Below, piece after piece: positions 29,282-38,588 of a stretch of 64,000 nt of DNA. Where the stretch lies: positions 1,984,001-2,048,000 of the forward strand of contig NZ_CP132194.1 in assembly GCF_030718935.1 (NCBI RefSeq). Reading direction: 5' to 3'. The notes beneath the pieces were generated by a model, which saw only the letters and a list, made by a program, of their open reading frames with translations, was not told where the DNA came from and did no database searches. The DNA comes from Psychrobacter sp. M13. GTDB lineage: Bacteria > Pseudomonadota > Gammaproteobacteria > Pseudomonadales > Moraxellaceae. A program made the translations under genes and the position numbers. Every line of letters begins with the position of its first letter. The stretch's first letter is position 1.

Positions 29282-30661
29282 TCACATTATTCCAGACAAC
29301 AGGGCAGACGGTTTATCAGACCAATAAATCTTATTTTTAGATTGAGTGTATATCTCGTTATCACTTAGCCAAGCAGCAAACTCAGGGGCAGGAGTCAAAC
29401 CAAGTAATTGCCTAGCGTATAACGCGTCATGAAAGGATGTGGTTTGATAATTGAGCATAACGTCATCGGACCCTGGAATACCCATGATAAAATTAATTCC
29501 AGCATTCGCCAATAAAGTGAGCAAAGTATCCATATCGTCTTGGTCAGCATCAGCGTGATTGGTATAACAGATATCGCATCCCATAGGCACGCCAAGAAGC
29601 TTGCCACAAAAATGATCTTCTAATCCTGCTCGAATAATTTGTTTACCATCGAAAAGATATTCAGGACCGATGAATCCAACCACTGTGTTAACCAGTAGAG
29701 GATTAAACTCACGAGCCACAGCATAAGCTCGCGCCTCAAGCGTCTGCTGATCAGCATCAAAGTGGGCATTACTTGAAAGCGCACTCCCCTGACCCGTCTC
29801 AAAATACATCACATTCTGACCTACCGTGCCACGATTAAGGCTAAGACCGGCCTCGTATCCCTCTCTTAACATGTCTAAATTTATACCAAAGCTAGTGTTT
29901 GCCTTTTCACTACCAGTGATTGACTGAAAGATTAAGTCAACCGGTACATTCTTATTAATAAGTTGTATGGCTGAGGTGATATGAGTTAGAACGCAAGACT
30001 GTGTAGGGATCTGATATTCAGATATAACATGATCTAATAGCTTCAATAATTCAGAGAGGTTTTGCAAGTTATCAGTAGCTGGGTTGATACCAATTACTGC
30101 ATCACCGTTGCCATACATCAATCCATCAATAATGCCTGCAGAAATGCCTAACATATCATCAGTTGGGTGATTCGGCTGCAGTCGCGTAGATAGGCAGCCC
30201 TCAAGGCCAATTGTATTACGGAACTTGGTGACAACTCGACACTTTTTCGCAACCAATATAAGATCTTGCACCCGCATTATTTTGCTAACAGCAGCGACCA
30301 TCTCTGGTGTAAAAGCGTACTTTAGCTCAGATATTGTCTCTGTTGTTGCAGACTCTCCTAAGAGCCAGTCTCTAAGATCACCAACTGTAAAACTAGATAT
30401 CTTAGAAAAAGCTTGAGGATCATGCTGTGCCATAATTAAGCGAGTGACTTCGTCAGTTTCATAAGGAATAAGAAAGTCAGTTAAAAAATCGCTTAGCAGG
30501 CATTCAGATAAAGCCATTTGTGCTGCAACACGCTCGGTCGCATCAGAGGCAGCAACTCCAGCTAACTCATCGCCAGAGCGCTTCGGTGATGCTTTTGCAA
30601 GTAACATTTTCAAGTCTTTAAACTGATAGTTTCGTTGCCCTACTGTATGTTGATATGCCAT
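29282..30661 (-). CDS. eutB: Ethanolamine ammonia-lyase large subunit
   Basis: EutB is the catalytic TIM-barrel subunit of ethanolamine ammonia-lyase. From the ATG at 30661 the protein has 459 residues. It starts MAYQHTVGQRNYQFKDLK as in other short-operon EutB proteins. Conserved blocks include GLEGCLSTRLQPNHPTDD, ADAVIGINPATD-like (GDAVIGINPATDN), ILTHI-like (QSCVLTHITSAIQL), MYFETGQGSALSSNAHF and LLGVPMGCDICYTNHADADQ. AGGGTG lies upstream of this ATG; the frame extends to 30691 without support. It pairs with eutC downstream. No reactivase (eutA) or microcompartment shell gene is nearby. Confidence 0.96.
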   Translation of the reverse strand: MAYQHTVGQRNYQFKDLKMLLAKASPKRSGDELAGVAASDATERVAAQMALSECLLSDFLTDFLIPYETDEVTRLIMAQHDPQAFSKISSFTVGDLRDWLLGESATTETISELKYAFTPEMVAAVSKIMRVQDLILVAKKCRVVTKFRNTIGLEGCLSTRLQPNHPTDDMLGISAGIIDGLMYGNGDAVIGINPATDNLQNLSELLKLLDHVISEYQIPTQSCVLTHITSAIQLINKNVPVDLIFQSITGSEKANTSFGINLDMLREGYEAGLSLNRGTVGQNVMYFETGQGSALSSNAHFDADQQTLEARAYAVAREFNPLLVNTVVGFIGPEYLFDGKQIIRAGLEDHFCGKLLGVPMGCDICYTNHADADQDDMDTLLTLLANAGINFIMGIPGSDDVMLNYQTTSFHDALYARQLLGLTPAPEFAAWLSDNEIYTQSKNKIYWSDKPSALLSGIM

Positions 30662-30726
30662 TTTATACACCCTAAATCTGTGTGTTCGCAATTATCTTCA
30701 ATACGTTCTTTATTGCACATATATCG

Positions 30727-30791
30727 AAGATAATTTTAAAAGTGTGGTTCAAAATCGCTTAAACTTAAAACCACACTAGCAAATTATCTTG
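30727..30791 (-). terminator. Hairpin between ethanolamine permease and eutB
   Basis: AGTGTGGTT (30741-30749) and AACCACACT (30769-30777) form a 9-bp stem. On the minus strand it is followed by TTTTAAAATTATC. An outer pair AAGATAATTT/AAATTATCTT extends the dyad to 65 bp. It can act as a terminator for the permease transcript, so eutBC may have its own promoter in the same gap. A related ATTATCTTCAAT lies at about 30692-30705. Confidence 0.65.
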
Positions 30792-30819
30792 AATTAATAA
30801 GACATAACGGTAAATGACT

Positions 30820-32262
30820 TTAACTCAAATCATCTGTTGCAGCTTTAATTTGAGCAAATTCTTCTTCTGGTGTACCACTCACTAAGTGGTGACGACTGAA
30901 TATAACGAAGTAGAGAATAAATACTACATAAATTCCTGCAGCCATAAACCAAACCTTAGGATCCACCATCAACCCAGCTATTACTGCAAGTGATGCCAAA
31001 ACTAGTGCGATACCGGAAGTAAAGATACCACCTGGTGTTTTATAGGGACGAGGAAGATCAGGACGAGATAAACGTAATTTGATGTGAGAAGCCATCATAA
31101 GTACATATGAAATAGTGGCACCAAATACTGCCATGAGTATTAGAAGATCACCCTCACCGGTAAGTGATAGTAAGAAACCTATAATACCAGGAACGATAAG
31201 AGCTAGATAAGGTGCCTTATTACTGTTAGTTAGTGAGAGCTTTTTGGGCAAATAACCAGCACGAGATAATGCAAAAATTTGACGAGAGTAAGCATAAATA
31301 ATAGAGAAGAAGCTTGCAATAAGACCTGCAAGACCAACGAAATTCACAAAACTTGCTAACCATGTATCTTTACCGTATACGGCAATTAAGGCGTCAACTA
31401 AAGGCGCACCCGAATCTTTTAATGCATCTGCACCTGCAGCACCCGGACCTAGAAGTAGCACAAGCAGTGCAAACGTCGCTAAAATCAACATTGAACCAAT
31501 CAAACCACGAGGCAAAGATTTAGCAGGATCTTTAGCTTCTTCAGCAGCTAGAGGCACACCCTCAACGGCTAAGAAGAACCAAATGGCGTAAGGAACAGCA
31601 GCCCATATACCGATATAACCAAACGGTAGGAACGAGCTGGCACCTGTTTCAGTTCCAACTGCAATATCAAATAAGTTTTTGCTATCAAAATGTGGAAACA
31701 TGGAAACTATGAATACGCCTAGTGCGATACATGCCACTGCTGTAATACCAAACATTATTTTTAATGCTTCTCCAGCACCTTTTAAGTGGAGACCTATGAA
31801 AAGTATATAGCACGACAAATATACGATCCACCCTCCGATACCGAAAAGTGATTCACAGTAAGACCCAATAAACACCGCAATAGCAGCTGGTGCAATAGCG
31901 TATTCAATTAAAATAGCGGTTCCTGTTAAATAGCCTCCTAAAGGACCAAAGGCTGTGCGTGCAAAGCTATAACCCCCACCTGCCGTAGGTAACATAGTTG
32001 CCATCTCTGACATTGAAAGACACATGCACAAATACATTATAGCAACGACTATTAGAGCAACGAATAAACCTCCCCAACCTCCTTGTGCAAGACCAAAGTT
32101 CCAACCTGCAAAGTCTCCAGAAATGACGTAGGCAACGCCGAGACCTATTAATAGTACCCAGCCCACTGCCCCTTGTTCAAGTTGTCTTTTAGCAAAATAC
32201 TCTTTGTTATTTTCAATACTGTTATTTGATCCACCATCTATCTGATTATTGGAATCTTCCAT
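30820..32262 (-). CDS. eat: Ethanolamine permease (APC family)
   Basis: The 480-residue protein is an amino acid/polyamine/organocation transporter with about 12 membrane segments. The N-terminal part (QGAVGWVLLIGLGVAYVISG, FAGWNFGLAQGGWGGLF) and MSEMATMLPTAGGGYSFART match the ethanolamine permease subgroup. The helix-6 region FLAVEGVPLAAEEAKDPAKS is also typical. Its place just upstream of eutBC supports the substrate. AGGGG lies six bases before the ATG. It probably imports ethanolamine for the adjacent lyase. Confidence 0.9.
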   Translation of the reverse strand: MEDSNNQIDGGSNNSIENNKEYFAKRQLEQGAVGWVLLIGLGVAYVISGDFAGWNFGLAQGGWGGLFVALIVVAIMYLCMCLSMSEMATMLPTAGGGYSFARTAFGPLGGYLTGTAILIEYAIAPAAIAVFIGSYCESLFGIGGWIVYLSCYILFIGLHLKGAGEALKIMFGITAVACIALGVFIVSMFPHFDSKNLFDIAVGTETGASSFLPFGYIGIWAAVPYAIWFFLAVEGVPLAAEEAKDPAKSLPRGLIGSMLILATFALLVLLLGPGAAGADALKDSGAPLVDALIAVYGKDTWLASFVNFVGLAGLIASFFSIIYAYSRQIFALSRAGYLPKKLSLTNSNKAPYLALIVPGIIGFLLSLTGEGDLLILMAVFGATISYVLMMASHIKLRLSRPDLPRPYKTPGGIFTSGIALVLASLAVIAGLMVDPKVWFMAAGIYVVFILYFVIFSRHHLVSGTPEEEFAQIKAATDDLS

Positions 32263-32341
32263 GCTGTACCCCTAAACTCGTCTAATAAACCGGAGAGTTA
32301 TCATCGAAGCAATGTTACTAAAAACAAAACTATCAGCTTTA

Positions 32342-32384
32342 CGAATCTACTTTTTGCTCAAATTATTAGCCGTTAGTAGATTCG
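32342..32384. repeat. 10-bp inverted repeat between aldehyde dehydrogenase and permease
   Basis: CGAATCTACT (32342-32351) and AGTAGATTCG (32375-32384) are perfect complements with a 23-nt spacer, about 80 bp upstream of the permease start. There is no T-run after it in either direction. It may be an operator or an mRNA structure. Confidence 0.5.
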
Positions 32385-32434
32385 GATCGCTGACAGTGTG
32401 ATCAGTACATGCTTCTCATTTTCTAAATTAATCT

Positions 32435-33961
32435 TTAGAAGAATCCCATAGCTTTTGGATCATAAGAGACCAGCATGTTTTTGGTTTGTTGATAATGATT
32501 GAGCATCATTAGATGATTCTCACGACCGATACCAGACTGCTTATAACCACCGAATGCAGAATGAGCAGGGTAGAGATGATAACAATTGGTCCATACGCGA
32601 CCCGCTTGAATACCACGGCCAAAACGATAAGCCTTGTGTACACTTCGAGTCCAAACACCAGCGCCTAGACCATATAGCGTATCATTAGCAATACTCATCG
32701 CCTCATCATCATCTTTAAAGGTCGTCACAGCAAGTACGGGCCCAAAGATCTCTTCTTGGAACACGCGCATATCATTAGTGCCCTCAAAGATAGTCGGCTG
32801 TACATAATAGCCCTCTGCAATACTACCCTCATGCTTGGCACGTTCACCACCGACTAACACTTTAGCGCCTTCTTTTTTACCGATATCCAAGTAAGATAGG
32901 ATTTTCTCTAGCTGATCGGAGCTGGCTTGTGCGCCAATCATAGTATCGGTATCTAGTGGATTACCCATTTTGATCGCTTTGACACGTTCGACACAACGCT
33001 CAATGAACTTGTCATAGATGCTCTCATGCACAAGGGCACGAGATGGACAAGTACAGATCTCGCCACTGTTAAGCGCAAACATCACGAGGCCTTCGATAGC
33101 TTTGTCTAAGAACTCATCATCTTCATCCATAACGTCGGCGAAGAAGATGTTCGGACTCTTACCACCGAGCTCTAAAGTCACGGGAATGATGTTTTCACTG
33201 GCGTACTGCATGATAAGACGACCTGTGGTGGTCTCACCTGTAAAGGCTACTTTGTTGATGCGTGGATTAGAGGCTAGCGGTTTGCCGGCTTCAACACCGA
33301 AACCATTGACGACGTTAAGCACCCCTTTAGGAAGGATATCCGCCGCACCAATGATATCGAGCATAAACAGAATAGAGGCAGGCGTTTGTTCAGCAGGCTT
33401 TAGGACGATACAGTTACCTGCAGCAAGCGCTGGCGCCAACTTCCATACGGCCATTAAGATGGGAAAGTTCCAAGGAATGATCTGACCGACGACGCCGAGG
33501 GGTTCATGAAAGTGATAGGCGACGGTATCGTTATCGATTTGACTCAGCGTGCCTTCTTGCGCACGAATGGCACCAGCGAAATAACGGAAATGATCAATAG
33601 CTAAGGGAATATCGGCGGCCAGTGTCTCGCGTACGGGCTTACCGTTCTCGTAGCACTCAGCAATAGCGATGGCTTCTAGATTGGCTTCCATACTATCAGC
33701 GATCTTGAGCAAAATATTAGAGCGCTCTGTCACGCTGGTTTTACCCCAAGCGTCTTTAGCAGCGTGAGCGGCATCCAATGCCTTTTCGATATCCGCTTCT
33801 TTAGAGCGTGCCACTTGACAGATAACTTTGCCATCGATAGGGCTAGTATTATCAAAGTACTCACCATCGACGGGCGCGGTCCACTCGCCATTGATAAAGT
33901 TGTCGTATTTTTCTTTAAATTGAACACTGCTGTCATTGCTGTTTGGATACGGATATAACAT
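32435..33961 (-). CDS. NAD-dependent aldehyde dehydrogenase (acetaldehyde type)
   Basis: The 508-residue protein is an aldehyde dehydrogenase of the ExaC/AcoD type. The glycine-rich NAD motif ([11 protein letters not shown]), the catalytic Glu in [14 protein letters not shown] and the catalytic Cys in [11 protein letters not shown] (about residue 302) are all visible. Other typical segments are [20 protein letters not shown] and [13 protein letters not shown]. Its place upstream of the ethanolamine permease and lyase genes suggests it oxidises the acetaldehyde made by EutBC to acetate. A strong AAGGAGTGG ribosome binding site precedes the ATG. A role in ethanol oxidation is the alternative. 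Confidence 0.93.
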   Translation of the reverse strand: MLYPYPNSNDSSVQFKEKYDNFINGEWTAPVDGEYFDNTSPIDGKVICQVARSKEADIEKALDAAHAAKDAWGKTSVTERSNILLKIADSMEANLEAIAIAECYENGKPVRETLAADIPLAIDHFRYFAGAIRAQEGTLSQIDNDTVAYHFHEPLGVVGQIIPWNFPILMAVWKLAPALAAGNCIVLKPAEQTPASILFMLDIIGAADILPKGVLNVVNGFGVEAGKPLASNPRINKVAFTGETTTGRLIMQYASENIIPVTLELGGKSPNIFFADVMDEDDEFLDKAIEGLVMFALNSGEICTCPSRALVHESIYDKFIERCVERVKAIKMGNPLDTDTMIGAQASSDQLEKILSYLDIGKKEGAKVLVGGERAKHEGSIAEGYYVQPTIFEGTNDMRVFQEEIFGPVLAVTTFKDDDEAMSIANDTLYGLGAGVWTRSVHKAYRFGRGIQAGRVWTNCYHLYPAHSAFGGYKQSGIGRENHLMMLNHYQQTKNMLVSYDPKAMGFF

Positions 33962-34201
33962 AAACCACTCCTTGTTGTTTTACAGAGGCATAAGCTGCCT
34001 TAAATTGTTCTTCCTGATCAATTTACTAATATTTATAACGATGACTTTTTTTTCAAATCACAGTTCATTCTAGAGCTGTTTTCAGTAAAAAATATGTATG
34101 CTTTTCGTTAGGTTGATAAGGTTGAATTTAACTTTAACCAATACCAGTGTACCGATAGAGACATGCCAAGGCACTAGAGTCTGTCCAGCTATATTAACAA
34201 A

Positions 34202-34498
34202 TCAAGTCCATTCGATAATAAGCGTTTCTTTGCCTGCCATGCGTAGCAGATGATCGCTTACTACTTCCTGTAACCTTGCCATCTGTTCGGTATCACTGCT
34301 AAGCTCCACTGTCAGTAAATCGGTACAATGCAATCGACAGATACCCATAGGCAGCTCAATCTCACCTTGATCTGGGCTAAGAGTCACTGGTAGTTTGTGT
34401 GCCCAGTGTTTGCATAGCCGATTCATTATCCGCTGTGGACTCTGCGTTAGAATAGTTGCACTAGATAAGCTTTTATTGCCATCAAGTTCAGTTTTCAT
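34202..34498 (-). CDS. DUF2218 family protein
   Basis: The 98-residue protein matches the DUF2218 family, small proteins of unknown function: MNRLCKHWAHKLPV, GICRLHCTDLLTVEL and LRMAGKETLIIEW are the recognisable parts. His/Cys residues near the start of the domain may bind a metal, but that is inference. It is the last gene of a set with a DODA-type dioxygenase and doxX, 66 bp after the dioxygenase. A role in that unit is plausible. Confidence 0.75.
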   Translation of the reverse strand: MKTELDGNKSLSSATILTQSPQRIMNRLCKHWAHKLPVTLSPDQGEIELPMGICRLHCTDLLTVELSSDTEQMARLQEVVSDHLLRMAGKETLIIEWT

Positions 34499-34564
34499 TC
34501 TATTTTCCTGTTGATAAATGAGCGTTAGTTTATTAATAATTAGGTTTGTATCTGCTCATTAAAG

Positions 34565-35383
34565 TTAGCCAAACTGAAAGGCTGATAACTGAGTCTTAAG
34601 CACTTGCTGGGAGTAAACCTTATGACCTTTATCTCCCTCTGCTGCGCCTACTGCTACCATAAGTGGCAACAAATGCTCCTCTGCACCTAACAAATGAGAA
34701 TCCAAGGCATAGGGCGCTTGCTTCCAATCACAAAGACCAGCAAAGCGCTCATCTTGATCAGCTGCAACCGTGGTCGTTAACCACTCATCAAAACGCTCTG
34801 ATGGCACAGTAAAAGTTGCATCGTTGTAGCCATCCATATTGTGAAAGCTCATACCACTACCGATGATTAGCACCCCTTCTTGTCTTAATGAAGCTAGTGC
34901 TTTACCAGTAGCTATATGCACCTTTGGATTTAAATCATTGCGCAGCGATAGCTGTACTACAGGAATGTCTGCCTCAGGGAACATAAGCTTCAACGGTATA
35001 AACATCCCATGATCAAAACCTCTAGAGCGGTCTTGATTGTTATTTATACCTGCATCGGTAAGCAGCTCACTGATCTTTTTAGCTAATACGGGGGCGCCAA
35101 ATGCAGGATAAGTCAATTGGTAAGTATGCTCAGGAAAGCCAAAATAATCGTAAATAAGCTCAGGTTGCATGCCCGCGGTAATACTAAACTCAGGCGTCTG
35201 CCAATGGGCGCTAATTACCAAAATAGCTTTGGGACGCTGTGGCAGACGATTAGAAATACCTGTCAAAAACTCAGCCATTTTGTCCCAGGTACTAACTGGT
35301 TGCCACTTCATAAAAAAGCATGGTCCTGCACCGTGAGGTATAAACAATACTGGCTGCTTGACTAGGGTTATTTGACGGTTCAT
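34565..35383 (-). CDS. DODA-type extradiol dioxygenase (YgiD/LigB-like)
   Basis: The protein of 272 residues belongs to the LigB/DODA family of extradiol ring-opening dioxygenases. Metal-ligand segments are visible: VLFIPHGAGPCFFM near residue 12, VISAHWQTPEF near residue 58, and RGFDHGMFIPLKLMFPEA near residue 119. The GSGMSFHNM block near residue 176 also fits. Plant-like members open DOPA; the substrate of bacterial YgiD-type proteins is mostly undefined. The frame includes a GTG at 35389, but the ATG at 35383 gives the standard length. It lies 21 bp after doxX, so the two are probably co-transcribed. Confidence 0.9.
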   Translation of the reverse strand: MNRQITLVKQPVLFIPHGAGPCFFMKWQPVSTWDKMAEFLTGISNRLPQRPKAILVISAHWQTPEFSITAGMQPELIYDYFGFPEHTYQLTYPAFGAPVLAKKISELLTDAGINNNQDRSRGFDHGMFIPLKLMFPEADIPVVQLSLRNDLNPKVHIATGKALASLRQEGVLIIGSGMSFHNMDGYNDATFTVPSERFDEWLTTTVAADQDERFAGLCDWKQAPYALDSHLLGAEEHLLPLMVAVGAAEGDKGHKVYSQQVLKTQLSAFQFG

Positions 35384-35409
35384 AAGCACGAAGCCTTTAT
35401 TTATAATCG

Positions 35410-35862
35410 TTAAACCTGCCCTGTTTTCTCTGAGAATGCATTATCAATACTGAGATAGCCACCGCCTTGTACGGCTAACGCAATTAGCGCCACCATCAAC
35501 ACTAGTGCGTACTCATAGCCACCATCAGCCGCAAACAATCCATTACCGATATGCACAGAAAAAATAGCAACGAGCATAGTAAAGGCTGCAACTATGGCAG
35601 CAGGTCGCGTCAGCAGTCCCAGCACTAAAGCAAGGCCACCGAAGAATTCAGCGCTTCCTGCTAGTATTGCCATTAGTAAGCCAGGCTCCATACCCATACT
35701 GCTTAGCCATTGAGCTGTTCCTGCCAGTCCATTACCACCGAACCAACCAAATAGCTTTTGGGCTCCATGAGCCATCAAAATCAAGCCTACAGGTACACGA
35801 AGAATTAAAGCTGCCGATCCAGCATCTGTTGCAAAAGCTTTATTCAATAATGAGTTTTTCAT
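35410..35862 (-). CDS. DoxX family membrane protein
   Basis: The 150-residue protein has four hydrophobic segments and the DoxX family pattern: LILRVPVGLILMAHGAQKLF, then FGGNGLAGTAQWLSSMG, GSAEFFGGLALVLGLLTR and VQGGGYLSIDNAF. DoxX-type proteins are small inner membrane proteins often found with redox or thiosulfate-related enzymes. Here it is the first gene of a doxX-dioxygenase-DUF2218 unit. It faces a divergent LysR regulator with a dyad between them at 35922-35944. Confidence 0.9.
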   Translation of the reverse strand: MKNSLLNKAFATDAGSAALILRVPVGLILMAHGAQKLFGWFGGNGLAGTAQWLSSMGMEPGLLMAILAGSAEFFGGLALVLGLLTRPAAIVAAFTMLVAIFSVHIGNGLFAADGGYEYALVLMVALIALAVQGGGYLSIDNAFSEKTGQV

Positions 35863-35921
35863 CGAGGATTACTCCATAGCATTTCAATAAATAGGCGGTT
35901 AAGCCATTAGGTATAGACATA

Positions 35922-35944
35922 CTTTACTATCAACAGCAGTAAAG
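35922..35944. promoter_or_regulatory. Candidate LysR operator
   Basis: CTTTACT-N9-AGTAAAG is a perfect 7-bp dyad in the divergent doxX/lysR gap, 60 bp upstream of the doxX start and 80 bp upstream of the lysR ATG. Its position is where LysR-type regulators usually bind. Binding is inferred. Confidence 0.5.
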
Positions 35945-36023
35945 ATTAAGACAAGATATATTGAATGATAATCAACATATCATTTATAATAAATTCATTA
36001 CTAAGATAAATAAAGGACGAGAC

Positions 36024-36941
36024 ATGGATAGAATCGACGCGATGCGTGCTTTTGTAGCGGTAGTGACAGAAGGCAGTTTTAGCAAGGCTGCCATTACTAT
36101 GCAGCTCTCCCCGCAGTTGGTGAGTAAGTATGTGGCAAAGTTAGAGGAGCAGTTACATACTCGCCTGCTCAATCGCACTACTCGTAAAGTAAGCGTGACT
36201 GAATCTGGCAGCCAATATTTTATCCACGCGCAGCAGATCTTATTGAGTATCGATGATATGGAGGCGCAATTAGGCGGCTTACAGCAGCATCCTAAGGGTA
36301 CTCTTCGAGTCAGTGCCCCTGTCTCATTTGCTTTAAAGCATATGGCAAAATTGATTGCTGACTTTCAGGCAAGCTATCCTTTAGTCACTGTTGATTTACA
36401 ACTAAGTGATAGAAAGGTGGATATCGTTGAAGAAGGCTTTGATATTGCCCTGCGTATCGGACAACTTGAAAGCTCATCACTTATTGCTAAAAAAATCGCA
36501 CCCATTCGCGTAGTACTGTGCGCGTCACCTGAGTATTTAAAGGTTCATGGCACTCCTAAACGACTTGAGGATCTAGAAGCACATCGCTATTTGCATTACA
36601 GCTATATGAATGTAGAGACTAAGGGAGAAATATTTAAATACTTAAAAGCAAAACAGCTTAAGGAAAGTAGTGTTTTTCGGAGTAACAATGGCGATGTCTT
36701 AGTAGAGGCCGCTATTGAAGGCGCAGGATTGGTGTTACAACCAACTTTTATTGCTAGTAAAGCACTAAATGCTGGCAAACTAGTCATAGTACTGCCTGAA
36801 TATGAGCCAAACCCTTTAGGCTTATATGCCGTTTATGCCCACAAAAAGCTGCTACCTTATAAGATTAGGTGTTTTATTGATTTTATGACGGACTATTATG
36901 GTGCGCCGCCGTATTGGGATGAGCAAATAACGGTCACCTAA
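36024..36941 (+). CDS. LysR-type transcriptional regulator
   Basis: The 305-residue protein (from the ATG at 36024) has the N-terminal LysR helix-turn-helix (MDRIDAMRAFVAVVTEGSFS, then LVSKYVAKLEEQLHTRLLNR). The substrate-binding domain spans about residues 88-292 (GTLRVSAPVSFALKHMAKLI, FDIALRIGQLESSSLIAKKI). It is of the CrgA/AaeR-like subgroup that starts MDRxxAMxxFV. The frame is open to 35961, but AAAGGACGAG lies just before 36024. It is divergent from doxX and the dioxygenase and probably controls them. Inducer unknown. Confidence 0.92.
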   Translation: MDRIDAMRAFVAVVTEGSFSKAAITMQLSPQLVSKYVAKLEEQLHTRLLNRTTRKVSVTESGSQYFIHAQQILLSIDDMEAQLGGLQQHPKGTLRVSAPVSFALKHMAKLIADFQASYPLVTVDLQLSDRKVDIVEEGFDIALRIGQLESSSLIAKKIAPIRVVLCASPEYLKVHGTPKRLEDLEAHRYLHYSYMNVETKGEIFKYLKAKQLKESSVFRSNNGDVLVEAAIEGAGLVLQPTFIASKALNAGKLVIVLPEYEPNPLGLYAVYAHKKLLPYKIRCFIDFMTDYYGAPPYWDEQITVT

Positions 36942-37079
36942 CTAACCGCTTGGATAGCTGTATGATTAACACTTTTAAAGTTTGCTATTCTTGTGTTAGA
37001 AACGAACAAAAAAGATAATAATTATGGCTCATTGCTACAGCATCGCCCGATAATACTGTTATTAAAAATAGTGACGACA

Positions 37080-38336
37080 TCATTGGCGCGTTGAGGGAAA
37101 AATATGCCATAACCCCTCAACATTCACAGCCCCAGCATCAATAACAGGGTAATCGGCAAAACGTAATCGATAACCGCCACTATTATCAGCACTTATCTCG
37201 CAAGTCGCCCCAAGCGGAAAGCTTTGCTTTTGTGCAATATGCCCAAAGCGCATACCGTTATAGATAGGCAATCCTGTCAGCTCATGCAAGTTTTGAATGA
37301 CGATAGAGATATCATAGCGCGCGTCATAGCTGTCCTCACCTGTACCCGTAATCGCGCCGAATACTATCGCTTGCTGATCTTTGAACACGCCTGCTAAGTA
37401 CAAATCATAAAGCATACGCTCGATGCGATAAGTCTGCTCACCGACGTCCTCTAAGAACACAATTCCGCCTTTGATACGTGGCAAATACGGACTACCTGCC
37501 AGCGCTGATACCACACTGAGATTACCACCCCAAATCGTGCCCGTTATCGTTTGTGTGGCGTTAGTCGCTAATACGGTAGGTAGCTTTTCACTCGTAATCG
37601 CAGCGCTGGCAACATCGATAATGAGGTTCGGATCAGTCAGGGTTTTGGCAAACTGCCGACAGCTGACTTGATCGGGATTGGTTTTGCCAAACTCGCTATA
37701 CAGCATCGGCGCGGCAAGTGAGCTCATATTCCCTTGCGCCAGTAGCGCACACTGAATAGCGGTAACATCGCTAAATCCTGCCAGTATCGTTCCGCGCTCG
37801 GTCATAATGCGACCAAGCGTTTGCCAATCAATCAGCGGCAAAATGCGCATAGCGCCATAACCGCCGCGCACCCCTAATAACAGCTTGGGCGCAGCGATAG
37901 CACCCGTAGCGATATTCTGTAGATCACTGGCGCGTTGGCTATCAGTACCCGCAAAACGCAAATACTGACGATCAGTAACCGCTGGATTGTTAACTTTAAA
38001 TCCCGAGCAAGCCATACGTTGTAGAGCTAACTGATTGCGGGTATCATTAGCACCAACATTGGAGCTGGCAAATAGACGCGTCTCGATAGTAGGCGTTATG
38101 CAATTTGCTTGAGGCTTAGCATCGGCAGCACTAGACGATATTAATTGATTACTATCTATCTCAGAGGTTGGCAGATCATCTTTGGTCAGTTGCGCATCGT
38201 TTCTGTTTTGCTCAGCAGTATCAGTATTTAATAGTGCTTGGGCGATACTTTGACTGGCAAGTAAGCTGGCGCTTGCCCCTACTCCCACCTTGCACAAAAA
38301 CCGTCGGCGACTAAGCATATCAGTCCTATTTTTCAT
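37080..38336 (-). CDS. ldcA: LD-carboxypeptidase, S66 family, with Tat-type signal
   Basis: S66 peptidases (LdcA) remove the terminal D-Ala from muropeptide tetrapeptides during murein recycling. The protein of about 418 residues has the family blocks: LLGVRGGYGAMRILPLIDW, the catalytic-serine region AGFSDVTAIQCALL, and GTIWGGNLSVVSALAGSPYL. FLEDVGEQTYRIERML supplies the Glu and NGMRFGHIAQKQSFPLGAT the His. An unusual feature is the N-terminus: LSRRRFLCKVGVGASASLLA is a twin-arginine-type signal ending at AQA, so export is predicted. Classical LdcA is cytoplasmic. The frame extends five residues upstream of the chosen ATG, which has AAAGG about eight bases before it. Confidence 0.87.
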   Translation of the reverse strand: MKNRTDMLSRRRFLCKVGVGASASLLASQSIAQALLNTDTAEQNRNDAQLTKDDLPTSEIDSNQLISSSAADAKPQANCITPTIETRLFASSNVGANDTRNQLALQRMACSGFKVNNPAVTDRQYLRFAGTDSQRASDLQNIATGAIAAPKLLLGVRGGYGAMRILPLIDWQTLGRIMTERGTILAGFSDVTAIQCALLAQGNMSSLAAPMLYSEFGKTNPDQVSCRQFAKTLTDPNLIIDVASAAITSEKLPTVLATNATQTITGTIWGGNLSVVSALAGSPYLPRIKGGIVFLEDVGEQTYRIERMLYDLYLAGVFKDQQAIVFGAITGTGEDSYDARYDISIVIQNLHELTGLPIYNGMRFGHIAQKQSFPLGATCEISADNSGGYRLRFADYPVIDAGAVNVEGLWHIFPSTRQ

Positions 38337-38588
38337 CACTCTACCTTTCATTTGATTTTAAGCGCTCATCACAGACTATACAGCCCCTAGTCTTACTTCA
38401 AAGCTTGTCATTGCCTTAAATAAAACGATACATAATACCTTATCAGCTTGTTTGGCGCATGCTGTTACTCTTGCTATAGTAGTTAAACGTGAATGGCAGC
38501 TGAGTATTAGTAATAATCAGATATAAATAGTAGCTAAGCGTAAACAGCATTAAAGTATAATGTTTTATAATAACAAGGATGATAAAAA

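Noticed and set aside
33018..33485. 155-codon open frame opposite the aldehyde dehydrogenase
   Set aside because: Antisense shadow; low-complexity composition and no independent support.
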